DNA of 64,000 nucleotides from Cladosporium sp. IMV 00045 (lineage: Eukaryota; Ascomycota; Dothideomycetes; Cladosporiales; Cladosporiaceae), in contig MSJI02000539.1 of the NCBI GenBank assembly GCA_001931905.2, positions 18,548 through 82,547 of the forward strand, in the 5' to 3' direction. Shown here one piece after another: positions 19,888 to 29,892 of the stretch. Every line of letters starts with the position of its first letter. Position 1 is the stretch's first letter. Position numbers and translations under genes: made by a program. Below the pieces are notes generated by a model. That model was given only the letters and a program-made list of their open reading frames with translations, did not search any database and was not told where the DNA came from.

Positions 19888-22865
19888 ATGGGAGACTCCT
19901 ACCGCCCTGGCGGTGACGGCCGCGGTCGGTATCAAGGCGGCGCGTACGACAGACCGCAAGACCGCAATTACCGTCCTCAACAATACGACCCATACCCTCC
20001 GCCTATGCACTACCGCGACTCGCGCCCGCCGCCACCTCCCGGCACTTCCTCATACCGTCCTTCCGGTCCCCCACCTTCTTCCTATCGCGAGAACGAGTCG
20101 CGTGGCGGCGAGTTCACTTTCAGAGGCGCCGCTGGTGGACAAAGCTATCGCCCTCAGGAGAACTTCACATTCGATGCGCCCGGTCCCAGGGCGCCAAACG
20201 GTTTCGCGCCTGAGGAACCTAGAGCTGCCCGCGACAGGCCTAGGAGATTTGATAGGGACGGCAGGCCACCTCGTCACGGTTCACGCCCGAGAGGCTCGAG
20301 TGGCCCATCACGCGGTCGCGGCAACTTTCGCGGCTTCGGTCCGCGCGCGGCACACAGTCGCGACATTCTGAGCAAACTGGCAAGCACTCGTGAGACAACT
20401 CCTGAGCAAATGGAGGGCATGGACGAAGGTCCCTCGCGTTTCAAGGATGTCCCGGACTTGGACGATGAGCAGGAGTCAGATGACGATGCACCTCGCAAAC
20501 GCGCTAAAGTTGAGCCCACCGAAGCGCCAGCAGCTCCGAAGTGGTCAAATCCTGACCCTTACACTGCACTCCCACCACCTGAGTCACTCGGCGCGCCAAA
20601 GAAGGATATCGTCCAAGCGATCCGCAAGGCTAAGAACGAACAGGCTACGAAAGCCGAGGGCTCTGATAAGGTAGCCAACAACTCCGACTTCATCTCTCTC
20701 AACTTCGACGACGACTTTGATAAAGAATCCGTCAAGGACTCGCCTCCGGCCAAGTCGCCTTCATCGAGCAGTGGCGCACCCACGTTTAGTCACCGCGACG
20801 TGTTCCACCGCAAGACATCAAACGCCACGACGGCTGCAAACGGCGCTTCCCCATCCTCATTTACGCCAATCAATCCTCACCAGAAAACGCAGCCACCGAT
20901 TCCGGGTAGCACCGACTATGGCGGTCCCCCACCGCGCCCTCTTGGTGAGATGCAACCCATCAATCCCGGTTCCGCCATTGTACCGGAGCGCGTGTCTCGG
21001 CCGCCAAAGCGCAAGGCGCGCGACACTCGCATGCTAGGCGATGTCGTAGAGGAGTGGCAGTCCGTCAATGGCCACCCCACTGCACCTTGGTGCACGACCG
21101 ATCATTCCGACACCCAGAATGTCGGCCTGAGGTGAGTTTACCATTCAAATTTTGAACATTTGTTCCGCAGTGCTGACTCAATTGAATAGACTCCACAAAG
21201 AGATATGTGATTTCTTCGACTACGTGAAGCCTCGTCCTTTCGAAGAAGCTGCTCGTCGTGACCTTGTTAGCAGGGTCCAGCAACTCATCAGAAATTGGGA
21301 AGGTGGCGGCGGCCACGGAAAGGAGGCGGAGGTTCATTGCTTTGGTTCCTTTGCTTCCGGACTCTACCTCCCAACTGCTGACATGGACTTGGTCGTGCTC
21401 TCGAAATCCTTCATGAGCGGTGGACTGCGTCAAATCGGACAGTCCATGAACCAGCTCAGGACACTGACCAACTACATCGAGCGAATGGGCATCTGCAAGC
21501 CCCACACTGCTACTTTCATTGGAAAGTCCAAGGTGCCGCTTGTCAAATTCACCGACAAGCGTACTGGAATCAAGGTCGACATCTCTTTCGAAAACGATTC
21601 GGGCTTCCCTGCGCTCAAGACCTTCGAAGCTTGGAAACAGGACTACCCTGCTCTTCCGGTCATCGTTTCCTTGGTCAAGCAGTTGCTGGTCATGCGTGGT
21701 ATCAATGAGGTCTTTTCTGGCGGCATTGGCGGCTACACGACTATTTGTCTTGTGGTCCACATTCTGCAGACAATGCCTGAATTACAGTCCGGCGCCATGG
21801 ACGCAACGCAACACTACGGCGAGGTATTCATGAAGTTCCTGGACTTCTACGGAAACAAGATCGACATCCGCAGCTCTGGGATCCTGATGCACCCTCCTTT
21901 TCATTACGATAAGGATAAGAACCCGAGGGTCACTCAGAACCCAAACCGTCTGACTATCATCGACCCTAACAACCCGGACAACGATATCTCTGGTGGCTCA
22001 CACAAAATCGACACAGTCTTCGGCCGCTTCCGTACTTCATACAGCGAGCTTCAGAGACACATGGCTCAGATTCACGCAAACAAGATCAGCACACTCAGCA
22101 TTCTTGAGTGCATCATTGGCGGTAACTACGAGTCTGTGGACACCCAGCGCGATAGACTGCGCAGTGTGTTTGGCACCTTGGGCCCTTCGAATACCCCTGC
22201 ACTCGCGCCGGCCCCGACCTTGCCTCCCGGGGTGAAGGATACGAAGGCTTCCCGTCTGGGCGCATCGAAGGCTCAAAAAAGGGCGATGCGCGAGCAAGAC
22301 AAGCAGAAATCAGCTCACGGCCAGCGTGGTGCCAATCCGACCAAGTATGTGCAGACGATGGCTAACGTTCCCTCTGGTGGTGGTGGTAATTATGCCAACG
22401 GTAACCCTCCCCCCTCTTTGCATTATCCTTTTCACACTGCGTACCCTTTTTCGTATTCTCCCTACAGCACCCACCCTGGCCCTCCAGCCCAATGCCCTTC
22501 CACGCATGATTACAATCATTATCCCACGAGTGAATCTCAATCACTTCAATCAACCTCTTGGTGGATTTCGCCACCGCCTCCCCCTTCCTCCCCACCTCCT
22601 CCGCCACCACCAGAGAGGGACCATGCTCCATTTTCGCCAGCTTCATCAGCATCGATGGAGATGTCAGATTAGCGCTGACAATGATAGGACGAACAAACAA
22701 GTAGCTGCGGCACCGCCGTCAGCGAATCTGCCACCCAAACCGAAGCTCTCGACCAGGGCAGAGGAAAAGAAATTGCGGCGTTCAAAGCGCCGGCAAAACT
22801 CAAATCAAACAAATGGAGGAGCGCCTAAGAAACCCAACAAAAAGCAGAAATTAGGCGGAAAATGA
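19888..22865 (+). CDS. Non-canonical poly(A) polymerase, Trf4/Cid14 (PAPD5/7) family
   Basis: Nuclear nucleotidyltransferase of the TRAMP complex, which oligoadenylates RNAs for exosome decay; 858 aa as modelled. Exons: 19888-21131, 21190-22344 and 22688-22865. The N-terminal 330 residues are disordered, with RG/RPR-rich stretches (SRPRGSSGPSRGRGNFRGFG). The catalytic domain begins at LHKEICDFFDYVKPRP. It has the Pol-beta signature FGSFASGLYLPTADMDLVVL (GS...DxD), the third Asp in IKVDISFEN, and the central domain with FSGGIGGYTTICLVVHILQ. The PAP-associated segment includes RLTIIDPNNPDNDISGGSH. The last intron (343 nt, GTATGT donor at 22345, branch CTGAC, acceptor at 22687) joins the basic tail EEKKLRRSKRRQ...KKPNKKQK, probably a nuclear/nucleolar signal. 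If the intron is kept, a proline-rich tail ending at 22672 results. Confidence 0.9.
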
Positions 22866-24071
22866 GCATGTTATCGCGGAGAGGTGGACGACGATCGAAC
22901 ATTGGCGCTGCTGGTAAGGCGGACTTTCTCCGGTTCTTCCCAGCCTTTTGCCTGCATGATACCCCTGTAACAACACAGATGCATTTGCGTTTCTTTCCTT
23001 CTAGGTGGCGCCGGATCCACAGCATGGATACCCAGCAGAAAAGCGCTACGGAGGCTTCGTGGTCCACACCCTGAGCCTCAAATCACATGCCGAGACAACA
23101 TGAATGGGAATTGCACTTTACCTCGAAATGACCTCTTTTATCTAGCCTGTTCAGCCTACCACCATTACCAGAGACTACTAACATCCAGCAACATGACAAT
23201 ACTCACATCATTACTACACTACTACACTACCACTATTGGGAATCTGGGGGCTTCATTCCTCCGGGAACAGAGATTTGGTCTTCCACGACCTTCTCTCCAC
23301 GACTGGCCCTTTCATTTCTCGGGTTCTTGCTTTTGAGTCTGCAAACCAGTTCTGGAAGGGCGCAAGTCGACATTCATTGCGAAACAAGCAACTCGGGTTA
23401 GTGGCTTCCCGCCTAAGCGATTCGAGTTGCTTTATTTCGCGCTCCGCTCGCTCGCTCTTCGGGTTCTCTCACGGACCTGCTGGGCGGGTGAGCGGCCTTT
23501 TCTCATCGGGTTCGATCCGCTTGTTGTTTTTCGGCTGCTTGCGGGTGCTTGGAGAGGAAAGAGGGGAGTTGGTGGAGACTTTAGTTTATGGGCGTTGAGT
23601 GGCTTTGAGTGGACATTGCGATGGGTTGAGAATGATTTGGTGTTTTGATTGTTGACTTTCATCAATTGGAGCTTCGATGCTTGACGGGCTACAGGGTACT
23701 TGTCAAGTCTAGTGGGGAAAAGGCTGCGAGGGAAATCGGTGTATTGGATTGTTGTGAAAGTCGTTGGGACTATGTATGTTTCGCGCTGGTACACTCACAT
23801 GCAGGCATTCCTCATGATATTCGAATCGTACTTGTAACTGTATATAATGAGTGTCAACAACCCAAAAACTGCAGGGCAGTTGCTGACTTGTCGATGTAGC
23901 CTTGGCAGAGGTCGATAGTGGACTGAATGAATGGACCCGCCTTTGGAATTTGTGACGCTCATGTTTATCCTGACTTCTTAAATACACCAGACGCCGAAGG
24001 ACATTCCTCGCATTGACAGAACCTCAGAACCAAGGAAGACACTAGAACATCCACCTAAGACAACAATTACA
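22866..24071. other. Intergenic TRF4 to REX2
   Basis: About 1.2 kb between two tandem plus-strand genes. I see no convincing coding sequence; the longest ORFs have atypical composition. A GGTTCGATCC at 23509-23518 resembles a tRNA B box but has no T-stem pairing or A box at the right distance. Confidence 0.5.
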
Positions 24072-24650
24072 ATGCCCGAATCACGATCGAAACATCCCTT
24101 AGTCTGGATAGACTGTGAGATGACCGGCCTCGACACCAGCAAAGACACGATCATGTCGCTCGCCTGCTTCGTGACAGACTACGAGCTCAACCTGCTAGAC
24201 GAAGGCTACGAAGCGATTATCCACCACGACAAAGAACAACTGGACCAAATGGGCGAATGGTGCACCTCCCACCACGGCTCCTCAGGCCTCACGCAAGCCT
24301 GCCTCGACTCGACCACGACCGCCGAGCAGGCCGCCGACGAACTCCTCGCGTACATTCAATCGCACGTCCCCGAGCGCAAGAAAGCCCTCCTCGCCGGCAA
24401 CACCGTGCACGCCGACCAGCGCTTCTTGCGCCTGGAGCCTTGGAGGAAGATCGTCTCGTACCTGCACCATCGCATCCTGGACGTCAGCGCCATCAAGGAG
24501 GCGGCTAAGCGCTGGGCGCCGCTGGATGTGCTGCAGGCGAGTCCGCAGAAGGCTGGGAAGCACGAGGCCAAGGCGGATATTTTGGAGAGTATTGCTGAGG
24601 CGAAGTACTATAGGGATATGTTCTTTGCGCCGAAGGCGGCGCAGGAATAG
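24072..24650 (+). CDS. REX2: Oligoribonuclease (REX2-type 3'-5' exoribonuclease)
   Basis: DEDDh exonuclease that removes short RNA oligomers, usually in mitochondria; yeast Rex2 also trims small nuclear RNAs. Single exon, 192 aa. Motif I is LVWIDCEMTGLD (Asp14, Glu16). The conserved QMGEWCTSHHGSSGLT follows. Motif II is GNTVHADQRFL. RILDVSAIKEAAKRW precedes motif III, KHEAKADILESIAEAKYYRD, with the catalytic His and Asp. This is the length of bacterial Orn (about 180 aa) plus a short N-terminus, so it lacks the long presequence of many eukaryotic homologues. Targeting from the first residues (MPESRSKHP) is uncertain. Confidence 0.93.
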   Translation: MPESRSKHPLVWIDCEMTGLDTSKDTIMSLACFVTDYELNLLDEGYEAIIHHDKEQLDQMGEWCTSHHGSSGLTQACLDSTTTAEQAADELLAYIQSHVPERKKALLAGNTVHADQRFLRLEPWRKIVSYLHHRILDVSAIKEAAKRWAPLDVLQASPQKAGKHEAKADILESIAEAKYYRDMFFAPKAAQE

Positions 24651-25398
24651 ACGAAGTGCAGGGGATTCTGTGGAATGCTTTTCCCCGAACATACAGGTCG
24701 GCCTACTGCGAGTGAGAAAATGTCCGTCCAAGGTAGGCATGCGGCGATCGGACACTTGGAGAGCCGCCTTCCTGTCATCCTGTTCTGGGCTACAGGTGTT
24801 GCGCTGTCGCGGCAAGTGTAAGCACTTGTTGGATGTTGCGCAGGGGTACGCAGAGCCATGCGAACAATCGACAATTTTTAGACGGAAGGATTCTTCGAGC
24901 GACAGCTGAGGATAAGCACCAACAAATGCTAGATATGCGGGACATCGACTCGGCAATCGTATCTCGAAGATATCTACACGCCCTCGCTCGGCTCCGCGTC
25001 TGCCGACCACCGACTTTGAAGGATGAGAATTCCTTCAGACGTGTTCGTTAGGGTATGCAATCCGAACACGGTGGTAGTTGTGTTATTGGAATGAGATTGT
25101 TTACCACTGCGGTAGATGAAGACAGCTCGATAGCGTGGCGGCTTAAGGGGAGCCCGAATGTCCGACTGCTCTGAAGAGCTGAAGTCTTCCAGATGGAATA
25201 TCGTCACGTCCAGGAGCAAATGAATGTTATATATAGCCGCAGACTTGGAGCTATAATTGCTGATGCCTCACTTCTCAAGCCTACTCTAGACCCAAATCTT
25301 CGACTTCACTCTGTCTGGTACTTTGTTTGGACCACGAACGCTCTCTTCTTCATTCCATCACCTGAAACCGGAGCACGTTTCAAGGATACTTCTTTATC
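24651..25398. other. Intergenic REX2 to FAD monooxygenase
   Basis: About 750 nt with no supportable gene. The right end is the monooxygenase promoter (see the TATA feature). Confidence 0.5.
25228..25235 (+). promoter_or_regulatory. TATA box candidate of the FAD monooxygenase gene
   Basis: TATATATA about 165 nt upstream of the ATG at 25399. A strong TATA box fits an inducible metabolic gene better than a housekeeping one; the inference is weak. Confidence 0.4.
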
Positions 25399-26975
25399 AT
25401 GTCAAACTTCACTGAAGACGTGGACTATTCCACATCGCCGAACGGCACGAACGGCTTCGACTCCAATGGCGGCGTTCAGTGTGATCCACCCACGGGGATC
25501 AACTGCCTAATCATCGGTGCTGGCGTCGGTGGTCTGACAGCTGCTATCGAATGCCACCGCAAGGGCCATACTGTCCGCGTGTGGGAGCGCTCTGAATCTG
25601 CAGTGGCCGGAGGTAAGGGCACGATCATAGCCAGCGTAAAAAGTCGCAAACTAAGTCAGGCGTAGGTGATATGTTTACCATCGGCCTTAGCGGCAGGAAG
25701 TTCCTCAACAATTACCCAGCAATGTTGGAAGAGTACGATCAGATCTCCGTGCACAAATGTTTTCTGCAGTACCGCAGACACACGGGCGAGGATATAGGCG
25801 AAGCGAAACCTTTCGCCGCTATGTGGGCCAAGGCAGGCATCGACCCAAAGAACGTCCCCATGGTCATGCAGATGCGCAAGCTTTGGCACGAAATGCTCTG
25901 GCGGCAGGTGGAGAGGTTTGGCATCGAAGTGTCTTTCAACAAGCGCGTGGTCAAGTACGAGGAAGACGCTGAACGGGGAGTCGCCAGCGTCGTTGATGAC
26001 CGAGGCGAGCGTGCGGAAGCAGATGTCATTCTCGCGGCTGACGGGCTGAACTCCAGTTCTCAGGACATTGTGATGCCGGGTGGGAACAAAGGCATGCCAT
26101 CCGGTCGCAGTGCGTTCCGCAGCGCTTACCCACTGGAACTGGCCATGGCAGACCCTCTCGTCAAAGAATACTTCGGACCAAAAGACGGGAAGTTCCCCCT
26201 CACACAAACCTGGCTCGGCCCAGACACCCACCTCATGGCACTCTGCTACTTTGACAAAGAAGGCAACAACGGCAAAATGGTCTGGGGCGTCACGTACCAC
26301 GAAAAAGGCGAGCAAGACACGCTGGAATCCTGGTCCAAAACCGTCAGCAGCGAAGACGTGCTGCGAGTCCTCGACGAAACCGCCCCCGGCTGGGGCGCGC
26401 CTCTCAAAGCAATGATCCTCGCCACCCCGCCAGACCACATCGTCCACTGGCCCTTGCTCTGGCGCAACCCGCAAGCACGCTGGCACTCACCTGCAGGCCG
26501 CATCCTGCAGATCGGCGACGCGGCGCACTCTTTCCTGCCCACGTCCGGCAGCGGCGCGACGACGGCGATCGAAGACGCCGTCACGATCGCCGAATGCCTC
26601 AAGCAGAGCGGCGGGAAAGACCACGTCCCCACCGCCGTCAAGACGCACAACCTCCTCCGCTTCGACAGGGTGTCGTGCGCGCAGCGCCTGGGCTTCGAGA
26701 ACGCGAGGCGCTTCCATAAGACGGATTTCGGCAGCGGTCCTGTCGACGTTTCCAAGGTGCAAGCTAGGGTGCCCGTGTGGATTTTTTCGCATGATCCTGA
26801 AGAGTATGCTGTGAGAAATTACGCGGAGGCTGCGGAGTGTGTTGGGAATGAGGAGACGGGGTGGGTGAATACGAATACTCCAAAGGGGTATGTCCCGGTT
26901 GAGTGGAGTTTGGAAGAGGTTTTGGAACGGGAGAGGGAAGGGAAGGGGGTGGAGTTGGAGGGTGACTGGTCTTGA
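25399..26975 (+). CDS. FAD-dependent monooxygenase (class A, salicylate hydroxylase-like)
   Basis: Single-component flavin hydroxylase, 507 aa. Exons: 25399-25612 and 25666-26975 (intron of 53 nt). The N-terminal Rossmann motif CLIIGAGVGGLTAAIECHRKGHTVRVWER binds FAD (motif given in part: GAGVGG, ending in the acidic Glu). The DG motif appears as VILAADGLNSSSQ. The second FAD motif is ILQIGDAAHSFLPTSGSGA, followed by EDAVTIAECL. The pattern is that of p-hydroxybenzoate/salicylate/6-hydroxynicotinate hydroxylases and of many fungal tailoring enzymes. No C-terminal membrane segment is obvious. The substrate is unknown. No other biosynthetic backbone gene lies nearby, so a secondary-metabolite cluster is not supported; breakdown of an aromatic acid is the simpler guess. 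Confidence 0.88.
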
Positions 26976-27151
26976 TGGGGAGGAGAGGTTGATGCCCTCT
27001 TATGGATGTTTTCATGTCGGTTCTCTTGGTACGATCGTATCTTTCTGTCTGATTCTTGTGTTTGTTCGTGGCGTGTGTCGTTAAAAATGTTCTTATCGTC
27101 ATCACGATGAAATTGATCCCAATCAGTCCTCGCCCTGTAGTCATTACCCCA

Positions 27152-27775
27152 TCAAACCGTCTCGATTTTCAAATCCTCAATCAAAACCTCAATGCCCTTC
27201 TCGCCATCGCCCTCCTCAGGCTTAGGCTTAGCACCATAAACGCCCACCCAAAGCTCCGCCCCCTCCGCTCTCCCCGTCAAATCCGCCCACTTCACCTCCC
27301 TCAACGGCACCTTCTTGCCGCCCACGATCACATAAACCCAAACCGTCCCTCCCTGCTTTTCCGCCAAAAACCTCGCCTTCCCCGCACTCCCCTCCGCCAT
27401 CGGCGCAAGACTCCAATCCGAAAACCGATCCGTTCCCACAACGCCCAATCTCGGCTCTCCGTCGAAATACTCCACGCCGGCTTTGATCCATTGCGAGTCG
27501 TGCAGATCTGCCCCAGGAGAGGAGGCGAAGGCCATGAGAATCCCGCCCTGGTCGAATTGCGATTTCCACGGGCCGGAGATTGTGGCGCTCAGGGATTGGA
27601 AGGTCGATACGGGGATACGGGTCCCGATTCCTGGCGCGTTGAATTCCATGTCGCCTGGTTCTGGGCGGCGCCAGATGTCGGTTTTGGGCGGGACGGGGAT
27701 GGTGAAGGGTTGTGCTGTGGGGTGAGAGGGGAGGGCGGTGGTGGGGAGGTTGAGGGGTTCGAAGGTTAGAGGCAT
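27152..27775 (-). CDS. DUF1349 protein, concanavalin A-like fold
   Basis: Single-exon protein of 207 aa from the ATG at 27775. The ORF is open for a further 67 codons, but that part lies over the TATA element and looks non-coding. Family marks are DIWRRPEPGDMEFNAPG, GPWKSQFDQGGILMAF, QWIKAGVEYFDGEPRLGVV, DRFSDWSLAP and a C-terminal WVGVYGAKP with the final strand EVLIEDLKIETV. Such proteins include yeast Ree1-like and many bacterial members of unknown biochemical role, thought to bind sugars or glycans by fold. It has no signal peptide. It is divergent from the NADAR gene and convergent (176 nt) with the FAD monooxygenase. Confidence 0.8.
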   Translation of the reverse strand: MPLTFEPLNLPTTALPSHPTAQPFTIPVPPKTDIWRRPEPGDMEFNAPGIGTRIPVSTFQSLSATISGPWKSQFDQGGILMAFASSPGADLHDSQWIKAGVEYFDGEPRLGVVGTDRFSDWSLAPMAEGSAGKARFLAEKQGGTVWVYVIVGGKKVPLREVKWADLTGRAEGAELWVGVYGAKPKPEEGDGEKGIEVLIEDLKIETV

Positions 27776-27877
27776 GATTGTTTGGTTAATGGTTGATGGT
27801 TTGGTTTGTTGGTTGGTGATTTTGCGATAGGGAGATTCGATTCTTCCTCTTGTGAATGCGATGTGGAGATCGGGTGA

Positions 27878-27885
27878 TTTATATA
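27878..27885 (-). promoter_or_regulatory. TATA box candidate of the DUF1349 gene
   Basis: TATATAAA on the minus strand, about 105 nt upstream of the chosen ATG at 27775. Its position supports that start over the longer upstream reading frame. Confidence 0.45.
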
Positions 27886-28218
27886 CTTGTCCTCTGTCGA
27901 GCCTGTCTTGAGTTTGTTTGTCGCCAAGTGGTAACTCCACGTTTACACGAAGGTCTAATGGAGTTGTATACTCCACTTGGAAGGCGGCTTTGTCCCAAGT
28001 TGGAGTTCCCGAAAAGTGCGACCTTTCCTGGTCTGGCGCTTACTTGGTTGTTTATTAATCATTTGGACGTCGCTACGATCAGATCCGAAAGTCAGTTGAT
28101 CAAAGAAACAAATGCATATGTAGGCTCAAAAGAACAAACTCAACATTCCGACTCCAGCGCGAACGTGAAGGGTCGGCCATCGAAATGTGATGATATCACC
28201 GGTTGCGATCGGCGCTCG

Positions 28219-28236
28219 CATACATGTACATGTATG
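28219..28236. repeat. Perfect 18-bp palindrome in the DUF1349/NADAR divergent promoter
   Basis: CATACATGTACATGTATG is identical to its reverse complement over all 18 positions and lies 85 nt before the NADAR ATG. It may be a dimeric transcription-factor site or a cruciform-prone element. Confidence 0.7.
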
Positions 28237-28320
28237 TAAACATAGATCTATCAACTCTTTAATTCATCCAATACCTGCCATCGCATCTCCAACCCTCAAT
28301 CATCAGAGAGCACAAAAAAC

Positions 28321-29096
28321 ATGACCACACCAACCGTCCAACCCGACGCCTCTCTCGGCCCAATCTTCTTCTGGCGCGAATTCGAAGAACCCCACGGTTT
28401 CCTCTCGCAATGGTACGACTGCACCTTCCAAGTCGAGGGGGTGACGTATCACAGCACGGAGATGTGGATGATGGTGCAGAAGGCGAGGTTGTTTGGCGAT
28501 GAGGTATGAAAGAAACGATCTTGTTTTCGCGGTCGCGGGAGAGAGTGGGGGGACGTACGAGGGGGGCTGAATGTTGTGTTCGTTTTCTGATGGGGATGTA
28601 GGATGTGGCTCGGCAAATGATGCAGACGACCGTGCCGAGGGAACATCAGGCGCTGGGGAGGAGGGCGAGGGGGTTTGATAGGGGGAAGTGGGATGAGTGT
28701 GAGTTTTCTCTCTTGCAAGGTGGGATGGCCTTGGTTCGTTGGGAGTGTTTGTTCGTGAGATGGCTAACGAGTGACTGTAAACAGATAAGAGTCGCATCGT
28801 GGAAGAGGGCAATTGGCATAAATTCACCAAGAGTAAGGACAGGCCGGAGCTTGCGAGGATGCTGCTCGATACGGGGGATCGGGAACTCGTCGAGGTGGGT
28901 TTGCTGCTTAAGTGTGTGATGTTCGCAAGTTGTAAAGGTCGCTGATTGTATGATGTAGGCCTCACCGACGGATCGAATCTGGGGCATTGGATTCTCTGCG
29001 GCTAACGCTCTCGATCATCGAAGTGAGTGGGGAGAGAATAGACTGGGCGAAGCTATTATGAAGGTCAGGGAGAGACTTCGGCAAGAGTGCAAGTGA
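28321..29096 (+). CDS. NADAR-domain protein (YbiA-like)
   Basis: Predicted 175-aa protein from four exons: 28321-28503, 28602-28698, 28785-28894 and 28959-29096; phases agree to the TGA. NADAR marks are the N-terminal IFFWREFEEPHGFLSQWY, YHSTEMWMMVQKARLFGD, the GNWHKFTKSKDRPELARMLLDTG helix region (in parts GNWHKF and RPELARMLL), and LVEASPTDRIWGIGFSA. The closing segment is WGENRLGEAIMKVRERLR. Some NADAR proteins are N-glycosidases, acting on riboflavin-pathway intermediates (YbiA/RibX) or removing ADP-ribose from nucleic acid. The reaction of fungal members is not settled, so no specific activity is claimed. Introns 64-98 nt are longer than the local norm. It is convergent with SEC11 (163 nt). 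Confidence 0.9.
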
Positions 29097-29259
29097 GCTG
29101 TTGTTTGGGTTGGAGATTGTGGTGCTTCATCAATCGATCGAAGAAACCCAGAGCGAGAAGTCTCATTTTACCTCGCTATCCTGTTATGCGCCATAATACT
29201 CCTTTCGCTGTTCGCTTGTCTTGATAAAATGAAAACCTTCCCATTTCTTGTTTATGCTT

Positions 29260-29892
29260 CTACTCCCGCTGCATCACCACCGTGAGCGCCATGAAACCCA
29301 ACATGACCGTTTTGAGCCAGGGATACTCGCTCAGGAGGATTGTAACATATCCCACAAAAGGCACGTAGCCAACCACACTTCCCACAACATCCTTCGCGCG
29401 GTCGAGGTAGTTCTGTCCTCTGGCGTACAGCTCGGTGTCGTCGGCGGAGTTGTTGTCGCCTTTCGTCAACAATCTCAACGGTGAAGTGCTGCAGTGGAAA
29501 CCAACAGTTAGCAAAAAAACCTCCTAGATCAAGAACGCATGCCTCGCTCATCCCAACAAGAACTCAAAGCAGCGACGAAATAACAGAGAAACTCACCCTC
29601 CCCCAAACTTCCTAATCACCCTATGCACGATGGGAATATCCTTGCCGCGCACATTGTAGACCACAACCTCGCCGACCTGCGTGTCGGCGCCCCGATTCCA
29701 CAGGAAGAGCAGGTCGCCGCGCTGGAAGGCCGGTTCCATGCTGCCGGACAGCACCACCACGATGGGCGAGGAGGAGTCCGTAGCGACCGAGAGGCCCTTC
29801 CAGAGCATGAAGGCTGTGGAGAGCACGAGCGCGAAGTTGAGGACTTGCGCGGCGAGTTGGCGCGGTTGCAGGGTGGAGAGGGCGGAGAGCAT
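29260..29892 (-). CDS. SEC11: Signal peptidase complex catalytic subunit Sec11
   Basis: ER membrane serine protease that removes signal peptides from secretory proteins; 174 aa. Exons on the minus strand: 29597-29892 and 29260-29488 (intron of 108 nt). An N-terminal membrane segment (about residues 15-35, [15 protein letters not shown]) precedes the catalytic domain. The Ser/His dyad is visible: Ser51 in [11 protein letters not shown] and His90 in [16 protein letters not shown] and [10 protein letters not shown] lie between them. Across the intron the conserved [15 protein letters not shown] follows, then [20 protein letters not shown] and a second C-terminal hydrophobic stretch. Length and motif order match fungal Sec11. 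Confidence 0.94.

Noticed and set aside
22401..22467. Alternative short intron in TRF4 with donor GTAACC at 22401
   Set aside because: The phase does not join the basic last exon in frame; the GTATGT donor at 22345 does, and has the better consensus.
23509..23518. GGTTCGATCC resembling a tRNA B box
   Set aside because: The flanks do not pair as a T-stem and no A box or acceptor stem is found at suitable distance. No convincing tRNA was found anywhere in the window by eye; tRNAscan-SE would settle this.
24651..26975. Secondary-metabolite cluster around the FAD monooxygenase
   Set aside because: No polyketide synthase, peptide synthetase, terpene cyclase, P450 or pathway regulator lies nearby; neighbours are housekeeping genes.
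27776..27976. 67-codon N-terminal extension of the DUF1349 protein
   Set aside because: It would run across a TATATAAA element well placed for the ATG at 27775, and the extra residues do not resemble the family.
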